Shown in pieces: positions 1-10,448 of a stretch of 64,000 nucleotides of DNA. The stretch's first letter is position 1, and each line of letters starts with the position of its first letter. A model generated the notes under the pieces. The model saw only the letters and a list, made by a program, of their open reading frames with translations. It ran no database searches and had not been told where the DNA came from. The stretch is from Idiomarina baltica OS145 (GTDB lineage: Bacteria; Pseudomonadota; Gammaproteobacteria; Enterobacterales; Alteromonadaceae), in the NCBI RefSeq assembly GCF_000152885.1, contig NZ_AAMX01000001.1, positions 124,001 to 188,000 of the forward strand, read 5' to 3'. Made by a program: the position numbers and the translations under genes.

Positions 1-630
1 CGGGAAGCCGATCATAACGAAAGTGCTGCCGTCGCTGTGCGCATTCTGCTTGCGGAAATTGGCTACGATGACTGGTTATTCGAAACCAGCCCAAGCGCTA
101 AGGCCGCGGAAATGCGCGTTAAAAACGTGTATGAGTTGCATAAGTGGGTGTCCGATATGTTAGCGGGCAACGACGAATACGAACCAATATCACTGGAGCA
201 AGCAGTCGCCAAGCTGTGTTTGCGCGACATGATGTCCCGAAATGAAGATGACGAGCAGTTTGATCAAGTACAGCTAATGACATTACACGCATCCAAGGGC
301 TTGGAATTTCCTTTTGTTTTTCTGGTCGGCATGGAAGAAGGCTTGCTTCCCCATCAAAGTAGTATTGAGGGTGATGATATTGAGGAGGAACGTCGACTTG
401 CGTATGTAGGAATTACCCGTGCTCAACATCGTTTAGTGTTTACTCTAGCAAAAGAGCGGCGTCAGTTTGGCGAGGTATTTCAACCTCAACCGAGCCGTTT
501 TTTGTTGGAACTTCCGCAAGATGATATTTCTTGGGAGCACGACAAACATAAACCGAGTGAGGAAGAGCGTGAAACAACCCGGCAGCGCGGTTTAGAAATG
601 CTTAAAAACGCACTCAACAAACCCTCTTAA
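1..630 (+). CDS. rep: ATP-dependent DNA helicase Rep, C-terminal part (gene enters from the left edge)
   Basis: Rep is a superfamily-1 3'-5' DNA helicase that restarts stalled forks and clears proteins ahead of them. Only the last 209 codons are in the window; the frame is open from base 1, so the start is outside. Visible are the helicase motif with LHASKGLEF (about residues 95-103 of the fragment) and the [12 protein letters not shown] motif VI (about 131-142). The tail ([12 protein letters not shown]) follows E. coli Rep closely, which separates it from UvrD and PcrA. The stop codon overlaps the convergent stop of the next gene by four bases, so no terminator fits between them. Confidence 0.93.
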   Translation, partial: READHNESAAVAVRILLAEIGYDDWLFETSPSAKAAEMRVKNVYELHKWVSDMLAGNDEYEPISLEQAVAKLCLRDMMSRNEDDEQFDQVQLMTLHASKGLEFPFVFLVGMEEGLLPHQSSIEGDDIEEERRLAYVGITRAQHRLVFTLAKERRQFGEVFQPQPSRFLLELPQDDISWEHDKHKPSEEERETTRQRGLEMLKNALNKPS

Positions 631-3227
631 CTTAGCGTGCCGTTAGCTTTGCTAGGTGCCTTGGATTCCAGCGACCTGAGTCGTTTTGTGACATAGTTAC
701 CTTGGCCAAACTCTACGCCTAATTCACAGAGAATGTTCGCCAAAGATTCATTTTTCACCCCGGCTGCATAAAGTTCAATTTCTAACTCATCACACAGTGT
801 GGCAACGTGACGCAACATTGCTCGAGCACGAGTACTCGTTTCAAGCCGCTGCACATAGTCTTGGTCGAGTTTAAGCTTAGAGAACGGGTAATTGTATAAA
901 AATTGTAGTGGTCCGGCGCCCCGACCAAAGTGATCAATAACCAATTTGAAACCCGCCTGAGATAACCGTCGTAAACTCGCCACCGAGCGTTTATCGTTTT
1001 GGGTTAACGCTGTTTCTGAAAACTCTAAAACCAGCTGCGCTGGGTTGACCTTGTAGCGCTCGACGATATTGAGCAACTGCCGTATGTAACCGGATTTAAG
1101 CAAGTGCCGCACAGAGAGATTTAAATGAATACGTTCAGCTTCAACCTCCGTATTCAATAAGTGCTCGCAGCAACGCTTTAACAGATATTGGTCTAACTTA
1201 ACGATCAAACCTGTTTTTTCAGCGAGAGCGAGATAATCCGAAGTCTTTACCCGATTGTTTTCGATATTCCATCGCAGAAAAGCTTCTGATGCATGTTTGT
1301 GACGACCCGAAATATCTGCAATGGCTTCAAACTCAACGAAGAAATCTTGGTCGATTCGGGCATGACGCAACGCGCGCTCGCGTTTTACCGACTCAACCAA
1401 TGTACGGTGCATGGTATTATCGAACACCACATAACGACCACGACCCTGTGATTTAGCTTCGTACATTGCCGCATCTGCATCTCTCAGCAAACGTTCAACA
1501 GAATCCTGAGAGTCATCACAAATAGCAATGCCAATACTGGCGCCCGAATAATGTTCATGTCCGTTTAATATAAATGGAGCATTCAAACTCGAGATAATAC
1601 GTTTAGCGATTTCACGCGCATCATCGACCGAAGACATCGTATCGAGTAAAATAACAAATTCGTCGCCCCCAAGTCGGGCAACTAAATCATTCTCTCGAAC
1701 ACAAGTTTGAATGCGTTTACTCACATCGAGTAAGAATTCATCACCTGCCGAGTGTCCCAGCGTATCATTGATATTTTTGAAGCGATCTAGGTCTAAAAAT
1801 AAGACCGCAAAGAAGTGTTCTGGATGACGCCTCTGGTGAGCAAGCGCTTGTTGCAAACTCTCGGTAAATAAGGCGCGATTCGGTAACCCTGTTAAATTAT
1901 CGTGGTGCGCATCATGAAACAGTCGGGCTTCGATTTTTTTACGGCGCTCGATCTCGGAAACAAGTTCTTCCGTGCGTTCCTCAACTTTTTTCTCGAGGAA
2001 TTGATTAACCCGTTGGATTTCTTCGTTCGCTCGACGACGTTCGATTGCTACCGCGACATGTTGAGAGACAAAGTTAAGTAACTCAAGATCCTCGTGCTTA
2101 TAGAAAAACTCCTCATCGTACGTTTGTACGGCAATCACGCCAAACACCTTGCCATCGAGGACTAACGGGCTTCCTAGCCACTGCTTTGCAACAATACCTG
2201 TATCTTCGGTTAAATTAATTTCGCCATTTTGGGTCAGCAGAGCACGTTGTTCTGCGTCAATGAATGCAGGCTCCGCCTTGCGCATGACGTACTCAGTCAG
2301 TCCTTTTCCGATTCGCCGCCGTTCGGCCTTATTGTCTCGTTCATCTTTATGGTAAGGAAAGCGAATATACTTTTTGTCTGTGGACACGAGCGCGACATAA
2401 AAATTGTCCGCATGAATCAGTGTCGCAATTTGCTTATGTAGCGCTTCGTAGAAAGTAACCATGTCTTCCGATGTGTTGGTCAGCTCTGAGATTGCAAATA
2501 ACACTGAGGTTTGTTGCTCGACCTTTTCTCGAACGGTTATTTCTTTCATGAGGCTTTCATTGGCATGACGCAGCTCAGCCGTTTGATGGGCTATTTCCTT
2601 TTGTAAAATTTCCTTTTGTTTAAGCCGTTCAAGCGCATTAACAACATGTTGGGATACAAATGTAAGGAGATCTTTGTCACTCTCATCATAGCGGTGGTTA
2701 TCGTGATAACTCTGTACAACCATCGCGCCAATCACGCTGTTACCGGATATCAGCGGGACGCCAAGCCAATCGATTGGGGCAGACCCCATTTCCTCAACTT
2801 CATTTTGCTGAATAAGTTCTTTAAATACTGCTGGAGGACAAAGAAGTGATTGACCCGTTCGCATTACATAGCCCGTTAAGCCGCGTGCCAAGGACTCCAT
2901 AGGCATTTGTTCGATCACTTGCTTTTCGTCGAGTTCATCTACGAAGTAGGCAAAGTTGACAACCTTTTTATCGGGTTCATAAAAACAAACGTAGAAGTTG
3001 CGAGCGTACATTAGCTCGCCAATGATGGCATGCACAGATTGGTAGAAGTTATCCATGCTGCGTGCGGACGCAGCAAGCTCAGAAATACGAAAGAGCGCCT
3101 TCTGCACGACTTCTGCTGAGCGATAACTATACGTAAGCCGCTTTAGGCGTCCAATGACCTTAGTCAGCTTTTGATTTTCTTTAGCAAGCGCCGTCTGATT
3201 ATCATTCGGGCTATTCGTTGCCGGCAT
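627..3227 (-). CDS. GAF-GAF-GGDEF-EAL c-di-GMP signalling protein with degraded EAL domain
   Basis: Cytoplasmic protein of 866 residues with no signal peptide or membrane segment. Order: short coiled coil (1-40), GAF (about 45-200), coiled coil, second GAF (about 235-400), coiled coil (400-435), GGDEF (440-600), EAL-like (620-850). The GGDEF site is intact at 520-524 and is preceded by an RxxD inhibitory site (REND), so diguanylate cyclase activity is likely. The EAL domain keeps an EAFLR segment (E648), but the DDFG metal motif reads DHFG and the AEGVE segment reads AAGVKNE. Loss of these acidic residues suggests it no longer cleaves c-di-GMP and may bind it instead. The ligands of the GAF domains cannot be read from the sequence. 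Confidence 0.88.
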   Translation of the reverse strand: MPATNSPNDNQTALAKENQKLTKVIGRLKRLTYSYRSAEVVQKALFRISELAASARSMDNFYQSVHAIIGELMYARNFYVCFYEPDKKVVNFAYFVDELDEKQVIEQMPMESLARGLTGYVMRTGQSLLCPPAVFKELIQQNEVEEMGSAPIDWLGVPLISGNSVIGAMVVQSYHDNHRYDESDKDLLTFVSQHVVNALERLKQKEILQKEIAHQTAELRHANESLMKEITVREKVEQQTSVLFAISELTNTSEDMVTFYEALHKQIATLIHADNFYVALVSTDKKYIRFPYHKDERDNKAERRRIGKGLTEYVMRKAEPAFIDAEQRALLTQNGEINLTEDTGIVAKQWLGSPLVLDGKVFGVIAVQTYDEEFFYKHEDLELLNFVSQHVAVAIERRRANEEIQRVNQFLEKKVEERTEELVSEIERRKKIEARLFHDAHHDNLTGLPNRALFTESLQQALAHQRRHPEHFFAVLFLDLDRFKNINDTLGHSAGDEFLLDVSKRIQTCVRENDLVARLGGDEFVILLDTMSSVDDAREIAKRIISSLNAPFILNGHEHYSGASIGIAICDDSQDSVERLLRDADAAMYEAKSQGRGRYVVFDNTMHRTLVESVKRERALRHARIDQDFFVEFEAIADISGRHKHASEAFLRWNIENNRVKTSDYLALAEKTGLIVKLDQYLLKRCCEHLLNTEVEAERIHLNLSVRHLLKSGYIRQLLNIVERYKVNPAQLVLEFSETALTQNDKRSVASLRRLSQAGFKLVIDHFGRGAGPLQFLYNYPFSKLKLDQDYVQRLETSTRARAMLRHVATLCDELEIELYAAGVKNESLANILCELGVEFGQGNYVTKRLRSLESKAPSKANGTLS

Positions 3228-3362
3228 GCTGCGGGGACTCCCTACCCATCACTTCTAATTATAGTTGTTTATTGTTTTTCTTATTGGCTTGTTATAATTA
3301 TTAACAAACGTAAAGTATAAACTATAACCAGTGGGTTGCAAGAAATTGCCGCTTATATATAC

Positions 3363-3390
3363 AAAAAAGCCACCGCGATTTGCGATGGCT
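3363..3390 (-). terminator. Rho-independent terminator after the cytochrome c5 gene
   Basis: On the minus strand a nine-position stem with one mismatch (arms 3368-3376 and 3382-3390, loop of five) is followed directly by a run of six T. It lies about 30 bases past the stop of the cytochrome gene and would end that transcript before the GAF-GGDEF-EAL gene. Confidence 0.75.
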
Positions 3391-3421
3391 CATATTCTGC
3401 CTTTGAGGCACGCTGTAATAA

Positions 3422-3847
3422 TCAGATTTCAGCTGTCATGTATTCAATAGCAGCTTTGATTTCATCTTCAGAACAATCAGCACACGTCCCTTTCGGCGGC
3501 ATCGCATTGTAACCATTAATTGCGTGTTTTAAGACAGTGTCCATACCTTGCGCTAGACGCGGCTTCCAATCATCTGCGTTATTGATTTTTGGGGCGCCCA
3601 TCACACCTGCCGTATGACACGCTGTGCAATACTGACCGAATACTGCTTCGCCTGAGCGAGGTCCACTCGCCGCGGCCTCGTTAGCTGCGCTTTCGCCTGC
3701 TACTCGGACTTTACCAATCGGCTCAATACGTTTTGCAATGGCGTCCTTAGACATGCCATCTTGAACAGCGGCAGAGGCACCAAAACTAATCATGGCGGCC
3801 AAGCCAAATGAAAGGCCTTTAAGTGCAAGTGTCGTCAATCGTTTCAC
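3422..3847 (-). CDS. Cytochrome c5-type periplasmic c-type cytochrome
   Basis: Small monohaem electron carrier of 141 residues. It has a Sec signal peptide (about 1-26, ending ASA), a haem-attachment CTACH (74-78) and a likely axial methionine in NAMPPKG (M116). A second cysteine pair (C122, C125 in GTCADCSEDE) is the hallmark of cytochrome c5 and forms a disulfide in that family. The start is a GTG at 3845-3847 with AGGAG eight bases upstream. The gene is divergent from dinB and has its own terminator. It probably passes electrons to terminal oxidases or anaerobic reductases; the partner is not visible here. Confidence 0.9.
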   Translation of the reverse strand: MKRLTTLALKGLSFGLAAMISFGASAAVQDGMSKDAIAKRIEPIGKVRVAGESAANEAAASGPRSGEAVFGQYCTACHTAGVMGAPKINNADDWKPRLAQGMDTVLKHAINGYNAMPPKGTCADCSEDEIKAAIEYMTAEI

Positions 3848-3927
3848 GAGTGTCTCCTAAGAATCTGGCTGGTACACTATACCCAGTGCTAGGAGATTAT
3901 ACCCACAAAAGCTCAAAGGATAAACAC

Positions 3928-4998
3928 TTGAAAGAAGTGACTCGTAAAATTGCGTTACTTGATCTTGACGCTTTCTTCGCGGCGGTTGAAGTGTTACGCG
4001 ACCCAAGCCTACAAAATCGTCCCTTTGCTGTCGGTGGCGGGGGCGACCGTGGCGTGGTGGCTACGGCCAATTATATCGCCCGTCGCTTTGGCGTGCACAG
4101 CGCCATGTCGGGGCATCGAGCGCGCCAACTATGTCCCCAGCTTGTTTTTGTAAAACCCAACTTTGCCGAGTATAAAGCGCTATCCTATCAAGTCCGCGAC
4201 ATACTCGCTCGCTACACGCCGCTGGTTGAACCTGCATCAATCGATGAGTTTTATCTCGACCTGACTGAAAATGATGCTTTCAAGGGCAGCGCTAGTCTTA
4301 CCGTTGAGGCGATTAGGAGAGAAATCAGTCAACTCGGAATTACCGGTTCTGCGGGCATTTCTAATCAAAAAATGGTTGCGAAAATTGCTAGTGACGACAA
4401 TAAACCCAATGGGCAAAAGGTGGTGCCCCCAGAAAACGTATTTGATTATTTAGCCGTTTTGCCGCTTAAACGTGTCCCTGGCGTGGGACCGAAAAGCCAA
4501 GCAACCCTTGCGCGATATGGATTTACACACGGGCACCACATACAGGCCGCAAGCACTGAGCAGCTACAACAAATACTAGGGGAAAAAGCAGGTTGGTTGC
4601 TCTTTCAACGTTGCCAAGGTATCGACCCACGCCCTGTGACTGTCGACCGAATTCGTAAAAGCGTCGGCGTTGAACAAACGTTACCAGCCGATATACAGCA
4701 ACTCCGTACTGTACAAGATTATATACAACAACAGTTACTGCCACAGTTAAAGAAACGACTCAAAATTGACCATTGGCGCGAACAGCCTATCAAGACTCAA
4801 ACGCTGAAATTAAAGTTTTCAGATTTCAACCAGACGACCGTTTCAAAAGGGCACGGGTTTGTGTCACCCAGTTTGTATTATCAGTTGGCTGAAGAGGCAT
4901 GGCAACGGGGCGCGGGAAAACATGTAAGGTTGATTGGAATCAGCGTAACGCTGCCTGATCCCAATCAACAAACTCAACTCGAGCTTGAGCTCGATTAG
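3928..4998 (+). CDS. dinB: DNA polymerase IV (Y-family translesion polymerase)
   Basis: Error-prone Y-family polymerase that extends distorted primer ends and bypasses lesions. It has the metal-binding aspartates in LLDLDAFFAAVE (D12, D14) and the SIDEFYLD motif (D106, E107), followed by helix-hairpin-helix and little-finger regions with GVGPKSQATLARYG. I place the start at TTG 3928, because AAAGGA lies seven bases upstream and the protein then has 356 residues, as in E. coli (351). The frame is open further upstream, but those codons overlap the divergent cytochrome gene and have no homology I recognise. A GTG at 3937 is an alternative. No LexA box with correct spacing was found upstream. 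Confidence 0.92.
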   Translation: MKEVTRKIALLDLDAFFAAVEVLRDPSLQNRPFAVGGGGDRGVVATANYIARRFGVHSAMSGHRARQLCPQLVFVKPNFAEYKALSYQVRDILARYTPLVEPASIDEFYLDLTENDAFKGSASLTVEAIRREISQLGITGSAGISNQKMVAKIASDDNKPNGQKVVPPENVFDYLAVLPLKRVPGVGPKSQATLARYGFTHGHHIQAASTEQLQQILGEKAGWLLFQRCQGIDPRPVTVDRIRKSVGVEQTLPADIQQLRTVQDYIQQQLLPQLKKRLKIDHWREQPIKTQTLKLKFSDFNQTTVSKGHGFVSPSLYYQLAEEAWQRGAGKHVRLIGISVTLPDPNQQTQLELELD

Positions 4999-5432
4999 TC
5001 AGCTTTTACAGTGATGGTGATTTTCTTCGAAACAACAGCTGGGTTGTGGGGAACGTGATTCTTATCACCAAGAATAATTTGTAAAGTATGTTCACCCGGC
5101 TCAAGCGTTAGCGTTGTCTCTGTCTGACCGCCACCAAAATGGATGATATCACCGCCCATCGGCTGATCCATTGGTGGTAACGAATCCATATCCACTAACA
5201 AATGATGGTGTCCAGTATTCTTCACATCAACGCCAGCGGGCGCGACACCCATGCCTGATAAGCCAAATTTAACCTTAAAGGAAGAATTTACAACTTCTCC
5301 ATCTTGTGGCGATATAATATAGGCATGAGCATCTTTCGGTGCTTGGCTCTGCGCCATCTCTTGAGCTTGTGCCGTCGCAACGACAGTGCTACCGAACATT
5401 GCTAGAGCACCAATTAACCATGCGCGCTTCAT
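4995..5432 (-). CDS. DUF4399 secreted protein
   Basis: Protein of 145 residues with a clear signal peptide (about 1-23, ending AQA). The mature part is one beta-rich domain that starts AYIISPQDGEVVNSSFKVKFGLSGMGVAPAG and contains NTGHHHLLVD, the pattern of DUF4399. The function of this family is unknown. A histidine cluster (GHHHLL) could bind metal, which is inference. The stop shares four bases with the dinB stop. The gene begins only about 20 bases beyond the end of the upstream chemoreceptor gene, so both may be on one transcript. Confidence 0.82.
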   Translation of the reverse strand: MKRAWLIGALAMFGSTVVATAQAQEMAQSQAPKDAHAYIISPQDGEVVNSSFKVKFGLSGMGVAPAGVDVKNTGHHHLLVDMDSLPPMDQPMGGDIIHFGGGQTETTLTLEPGEHTLQIILGDKNHVPHNPAVVSKKITITVKAD

Positions 5433-5451
5433 AATCCTTCTCCTAAATTAG

Positions 5452-7344
5452 TTACGACAATTTAAACTTACTGACCAAGGACTCTAAACGATCAAATTCA
5501 CCTTTCAATGATTGACATGCCTGATGCGTTTTCTTCAAGTTGTGCTGGCTACGCTCATTCATTTCATTGATATCAGTCACATCACGGTCCAGCGAGCGAA
5601 TCACTTGGCTTTGCTGCTGTGTCGCAGAAGCAACAGAATGATTCATATCATCAATTTGTGCAATGACTTGATCAATTTCGCTCATGTGGCGTGTAGATTC
5701 ATCGGCGCTTGCTACACAGGCCTCACTGGTTTCTTGACTATCATTAATGATATCGACCACTTTACGGGTACCCTCTCGGACTTGCGAGATCATCGTCTCA
5801 ATTTCGCCAGCCGACTGCGACGTGCGCTGAGCTAAGCTACGTACTTCATCAGCAACAACAGCAAAGCCACGCCCTGCTTCTCCCGCTCGTGCAGCCTCTA
5901 TCGCTGCATTCAGTGCAAGCAAATTGGTTTGCTCGGTTATACCCATGATAACTTCGACAATCTTACCAATATTTTGTGTGTTCTCGTCTAAGCTATGAAT
6001 GGCATCAACCGACTCTTTCATCCGGCGCGAGAGCGTCGTAATCTGCTGCATATTAAACTTCAAAGCCTCACGTGCCGAAACCGATATTTCTGTTGCTCTC
6101 GTTGCTTGCTCTGATGCACTTCCCGCGCTTGTGGATATTTCACTTGAACTGGCGCCTAATTCATTGATTGCAGTCACGACCGTATTGGTGCGCTCGGACT
6201 GTTCATCACCGAGTGATACTGAGTCTCTATTTGCTGACACCATTTGCTGAACATTAGTTTCCAGCTGATGGGACGCTTTACGAACATCCATAATCGCGTA
6301 CTGAATTTTTTCGATAAATTCATTCATGCGAGACGCAACCACACCGAATTCATCGTGACTCGTCACCGAGATACGCTGGGTTAAATCGCCCTCACCTCGT
6401 GCCAAGTCAGTTACTGCATAGTTGAGTTGACGTAACGGCTTCAGCAGAACCGATAACAACGCATTAAGAAGTAGGATGACGGCAACAATACCAATCACCA
6501 GATAGATCAGCGCTGACCATGCAAACGATTCAACGTCGGCGTACGCTTTCTCACTGTCTATTGCTACAGCAAGGTACCAATCTACGCCATCAATTCCTTC
6601 AACAGGCTGAAAAGTGAGCATGAATTCGCGATCGTTAATTTGATAATCAACGAGATCTTTAGTAATTCGCGCATCCTTGCCTAAGTATTGCGTAATCGTC
6701 TTATCGACATTTTCAGTTACTGGATGACTTAAAATTTTACCCTCTTTATTCACCAAAAAGGCAAATCCCAAGCCCATAAAATCGGTGTTATTAACAATCC
6801 CGGATACAGTATCGAGCATCATATCGCCACCCGCTACCCCCACTAAACGCCCGTTCTCTTTCATTGGAACAACGGCAGAAATAGTCAGTTCGTTGGTGGT
6901 TACATCAATATAAGGTTGTGTATAAGTCGGCTGCTGTTGCTTAACCGCTAATTGATACCAAGGTCGTTGTCGCGCGTCATAATCATCTGGTAAGTCAATT
7001 GTTGTGTCATCAAGAATAAACTGACCGTCCGTCAGACCATAGTAAACATTTTTGAAATCGCCCGATCGCTTTGCTTGTTGGACTTTACGTAACGCTGCTT
7101 GCGTATCATCAGAAGCGTCATAAGACTGCGCTGACGCTTGAATTATCCGCATGCGGTCATTCAGCCACTGAGCAATATTGTTTGATACCGAGTCGGACAT
7201 TGCATTTATCTGGGTACGCAGGTCCTCGCGTATCTGGTCTGACATCTGCCAAAAGTTTGTAGCCGTAAAAATACCGAGCACCAACACCAGTATTGCCGAT
7301 GCAGCAATAATAACTTTTTGAGTAAACTTCAATGATTTCAACAT
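5452..7344 (-). CDS. Methyl-accepting chemotaxis protein with a periplasmic Cache domain
   Basis: Transmembrane chemoreceptor of 630 residues. Order: first membrane helix (about 10-32), large periplasmic double-Cache sensor (about 35-275, with the [11 protein letters not shown] segment typical of dCache_1), second membrane helix (about 278-300), HAMP, then the signalling hairpin with [37 protein letters not shown] at its tip. The tip matches MCPs that couple to CheA/CheW. There is no C-terminal pentapeptide for CheR binding (it ends KFKLS). dCache receptors often bind amino acids or other small organics; the ligand here is unknown. Confidence 0.93.
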   Translation of the reverse strand: MLKSLKFTQKVIIAASAILVLVLGIFTATNFWQMSDQIREDLRTQINAMSDSVSNNIAQWLNDRMRIIQASAQSYDASDDTQAALRKVQQAKRSGDFKNVYYGLTDGQFILDDTTIDLPDDYDARQRPWYQLAVKQQQPTYTQPYIDVTTNELTISAVVPMKENGRLVGVAGGDMMLDTVSGIVNNTDFMGLGFAFLVNKEGKILSHPVTENVDKTITQYLGKDARITKDLVDYQINDREFMLTFQPVEGIDGVDWYLAVAIDSEKAYADVESFAWSALIYLVIGIVAVILLLNALLSVLLKPLRQLNYAVTDLARGEGDLTQRISVTSHDEFGVVASRMNEFIEKIQYAIMDVRKASHQLETNVQQMVSANRDSVSLGDEQSERTNTVVTAINELGASSSEISTSAGSASEQATRATEISVSAREALKFNMQQITTLSRRMKESVDAIHSLDENTQNIGKIVEVIMGITEQTNLLALNAAIEAARAGEAGRGFAVVADEVRSLAQRTSQSAGEIETMISQVREGTRKVVDIINDSQETSEACVASADESTRHMSEIDQVIAQIDDMNHSVASATQQQSQVIRSLDRDVTDINEMNERSQHNLKKTHQACQSLKGEFDRLESLVSKFKLS

Positions 7345-7373
7345 GTTTTACTATCTCTCAACACCACTTCACG

Positions 7374-8744
7374 CTAACCGACCTGAATTGTGGTTTGTGG
7401 ATAACGAATTCTTCTTTTATTTGGGGTTGTTAAAAAATAAACTAAAGTCAATGGTCCAACGCGTCCCGCAAACATCAAAAGCATAATAATGCATTGACTC
7501 AGCGGGGTTAGCTGATCAGTGACTCCTCTGGACAACCCAACGGTTGCAGAAGCCGATAAAACTTCAAACGCTATATCTATAAACGGCAGATTGTTCAGAA
7601 TCATTAGCACAAATATACCAATAAATAGCATTGCGATGGTCACCATCGTCACCGCGAGCGCTTTCATTACCGCTTCTTGAGAGATCGAACGTTCCATCAA
7701 TGTGACATGCTCTCTACGGCGAATAAAGGTGTAGGTAGCGAGCATTAAAATAATGAAGGTGCCTAATTTTATGCCGCCCGCAGTACTCATGGAGCCACCA
7801 CCAATAAACATCAGCAAAAGCATATATACAGCGCTTACATCGGTTAATGCACCAATATCCACACTATTAAAACCCGCGGTCCGTGGGGTCACGGCTTGAA
7901 ACCAAGCAGCCGTCCACTGCCCAACGTTTGATAACCCCCCCAAGGTCTGGGGGTTATTATGCTCAAGCCCATAAATCACGAACATTGATACGAGGTTAAT
8001 AACGAGCGTGGTAATCAGGATACTTTTTGTGTATACCGAAAAATTGCGCCAGCGTCTTCCTTCATACATGTTGGTAATGACCGAAAACCCGAGTCCGCCG
8101 ATAATAAACAAGCATGAGATAATGAGGTTAATAGGCACATTGCTCGCATAAGGAATCAAGCTATCGGGTGAGAGCCCAAAACCCGCATTATTAAAGGCAG
8201 AGATCGCGTAGAAGAGACCATGCCCAAAGGCTTTCAAAAGTGGCATTTCAGGCCACCATAACAACGTCAAAGCAATAGCCGCTACCAACTCACAAATCAC
8301 AGCGAGTATTAATACGGCTTTTGCCGTTTTAACGATATTCATAAGACTGGTTTGATTCATCGCTTCCTTGGCAAGCAAACGCTGCTGAATTGATATTTTT
8401 CCGCCGAGCGACGACACCGCCAGAATCGCAAAAGTCATAAAGCCAATGCCGCCTAATTGAATTAAGACTGCGATAACACTGGTACCGAAGAGCGTAAAAT
8501 CGCCCCCCGTATCTGCTACAACCAAGCCTGTTACCGTTACCGCCGACGTTGCCGTAAACACCGCTTGTAACCAAGTAATAGGGACAACCGTAGCAAAGGG
8601 TAGTTTGAGCGCAAAAGTGCCTAAGAGAATCAATACAGCAAAGCCCGAAGCAAGCACCACGGGCGGGCTTGCTTTAAGCGCTTTGCTTTGGGTTCGCGCA
8701 GAAGTTTTATATAAAAAGGCGAGTGACGGCTTCCACAACTTCAT
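7374..8744 (-). CDS. ktrB: K+ uptake channel subunit, KtrB/TrkH family
   Basis: Integral membrane potassium translocator of 456 residues, the usual KtrB length and shorter than TrkH. The four pore-loop repeats are recognisable: SAVTVTGLV, SAFNNAGFGL, TPRTAGFNSV and SASATVGLS, each with the central filter glycine. The gene starts one base after the ktrA stop, so it is translated from the same message as its regulator. KtrAB systems are typically sodium-dependent and respond to osmotic or acid stress through the RCK subunit. Confidence 0.9.
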   Translation of the reverse strand: MKLWKPSLAFLYKTSARTQSKALKASPPVVLASGFAVLILLGTFALKLPFATVVPITWLQAVFTATSAVTVTGLVVADTGGDFTLFGTSVIAVLIQLGGIGFMTFAILAVSSLGGKISIQQRLLAKEAMNQTSLMNIVKTAKAVLILAVICELVAAIALTLLWWPEMPLLKAFGHGLFYAISAFNNAGFGLSPDSLIPYASNVPINLIISCLFIIGGLGFSVITNMYEGRRWRNFSVYTKSILITTLVINLVSMFVIYGLEHNNPQTLGGLSNVGQWTAAWFQAVTPRTAGFNSVDIGALTDVSAVYMLLLMFIGGGSMSTAGGIKLGTFIILMLATYTFIRRREHVTLMERSISQEAVMKALAVTMVTIAMLFIGIFVLMILNNLPFIDIAFEVLSASATVGLSRGVTDQLTPLSQCIIMLLMFAGRVGPLTLVYFLTTPNKRRIRYPQTTIQVG

Positions 8745-8745
8745 A

Positions 8746-9399
8746 TTATTTCAACTTCGGAGCCATTGATTTGAGCGCTTTTAAGCTACCCGCAATGACC
8801 ATTGTCTCATTTCCCTGTAACTCACTCGTGAAGTCAGGACTTGCATGCACTTCATCACGACGTTTAAGTAGTAGGACATGAAAATTATCAACATCATCGG
8901 GTAGAATATCGTTGATTGTTTTACCCTCTAAGTTTTCGCTCACTGCGATCTCAACACAAAACCAGTTGTGACCCAGCGACATGTATTCGTTAACCATTGG
9001 ATAGTTTAGCGATTGCGCGACACGAATACCCATTTCCTCTTCCGGGTGGACGATTCTTGAAACACCGAGCTTAGAAAGTATTTGGTGATGTTCTTTTGAG
9101 GTCGCTTTGGCCCAAATTGTCTCAACGCCGATGCTTTTCAAATGCAGGACGGTCAGCAAACTAGCTTGCAGATCTTCACCAATAGCAACCAATACCGTGT
9201 CACAGCTTTCAAGGTTTAATTCGCGCAACGCTTGTTCATCGGTGACATCGGCGATAGCGGCATGTGTTAATTGATCAGCCAACGCATCGACACGTTTCTC
9301 ATCCGAATCAACACCGATGACTTCATGTCCTAAATTAAGTAATTCTAAAGAGGTCCGTGCACCAAAACGCCCTAAACCGACCACACCAAACTGCGCCAT
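8746..9399 (-). CDS. ktrA: KtrA-type RCK regulator of the K+ channel
   Basis: Cytoplasmic RCK protein of 217 residues. The RCK_N Rossmann fold begins at residue 3 with GVVGLGRFGARTSLELL and has the acidic end of strand two (GVDSDE) that binds ATP, ADP or NAD ribose. An RCK_C domain fills about residues 135-217. It gates KtrB, encoded next. Its ATG overlaps the TAA of the upstream GGDEF gene (TAATG) with GGAG inside that gene's end, so translation is probably coupled. Confidence 0.9.
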   Translation of the reverse strand: MAQFGVVGLGRFGARTSLELLNLGHEVIGVDSDEKRVDALADQLTHAAIADVTDEQALRELNLESCDTVLVAIGEDLQASLLTVLHLKSIGVETIWAKATSKEHHQILSKLGVSRIVHPEEEMGIRVAQSLNYPMVNEYMSLGHNWFCVEIAVSENLEGKTINDILPDDVDNFHVLLLKRRDEVHASPDFTSELQGNETMVIAGSLKALKSMAPKLK

Positions 9400-10430
9400 T
9401 ACGTTATCTCCTGCACCGTATTACGGACTTGGTTTCGTCCCATGTCTTTTGCATGATAAAGCAACTTATCAGCACGCTCTAGCCATGCCAGCCAATTCTC
9501 TTCACTCTCAAGTTCACTGACCCCAATCGATATCGTCATATTGACGGGGTCTTCTTTCAACTCAAAGTGATTTGCTGAAAATGTCGCACGCAACTTTTCC
9601 GCTGCTCGGGTGGCACCCTCGAGATCGGTATCTGGCATTAATATAACAAACTCCTCACCACCCACTCTGAATACTTTATCAGACGCCCTAAAACTTGATT
9701 TAATCAGCTGCGCTGCCTGGATTAGTAGCCTATCTCCATCAAAGTGACCGTATTTATCATTCACCTCTTTGAAGTAGTCAATATCACATAGTGCCGCTGA
9801 AATAGGTCGACCATGCCGCTTTTTTAGCGCCACGAGATGTTCAAGATCAGTTTGTAATTGCTTACGGTTATAGACTCCCGTTAAAGTATCCGTCACCGCC
9901 AACTCGGTAAAGTGACGTTGCATACGAGTCAATAATCTAACCAAGGTTAAGGTGAGGATCATCAGCACCAATAAAGAGACTAAAGCGCGCCAAGCAACAT
10001 CAGGTTCTATGGTATAAACGCTGACAGCGGTCAACAGTGTGACGAATACCACGGTCACTACAATAGCTAATTTCCACGCAAGCAAAAAAGCAATCGAAGC
10101 CATCACCGGATACGCCCACAGTAGACCGTGGATACCATTAACGAGTGTCGAGTACATCACTGCGGCGCACAATAACGTAATAAAAATAATGTGGCGCCCA
10201 CGGCGCTTACTCATTTTCTTTACGCGCAATGCAGTAAAAGCTGTGTAACACAAGAAAGCACATAGCCATGCCAGCATGAGCCACTTACCCTCAAGTGCCT
10301 GAATAACCGTCAGTGGTAAAGTGACTAAGAACGCACCCCAATATATCCGATGGGCAACCTTCCCAGTAAATTGACTAACAACGTCCTCAGCTGAATCACT
10401 CGGCGTTTCACTGACCTTGTTTAAATCCAT
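9399..10430 (-). CDS. Membrane diguanylate cyclase (GGEEF)
   Basis: Protein of 343 residues with about five or six hydrophobic helices in residues 30-170 and a C-terminal GGDEF domain (about 180-340). The active site reads RVGGEEF, and an RASD product-inhibition site lies five residues before it, so it should make c-di-GMP. The N-terminal membrane part is not one I can assign to a named MASE family. The gene lies 18 bases after the M14 peptidase stop and overlaps ktrA by one base, which places it in a likely operon with the potassium transporter. Confidence 0.88.
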   Translation of the reverse strand: MDLNKVSETPSDSAEDVVSQFTGKVAHRIYWGAFLVTLPLTVIQALEGKWLMLAWLCAFLCYTAFTALRVKKMSKRRGRHIIFITLLCAAVMYSTLVNGIHGLLWAYPVMASIAFLLAWKLAIVVTVVFVTLLTAVSVYTIEPDVAWRALVSLLVLMILTLTLVRLLTRMQRHFTELAVTDTLTGVYNRKQLQTDLEHLVALKKRHGRPISAALCDIDYFKEVNDKYGHFDGDRLLIQAAQLIKSSFRASDKVFRVGGEEFVILMPDTDLEGATRAAEKLRATFSANHFELKEDPVNMTISIGVSELESEENWLAWLERADKLLYHAKDMGRNQVRNTVQEIT

Positions 10431-10448
10431 GCTAAAACATGTCCTCTA

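Noticed and set aside
3869-3886. LexA-box-like CTG...CAG palindrome upstream of dinB
   Set aside because: The spacing is 12 bases between CTG and CAG, while a gammaproteobacterial LexA site needs 10.
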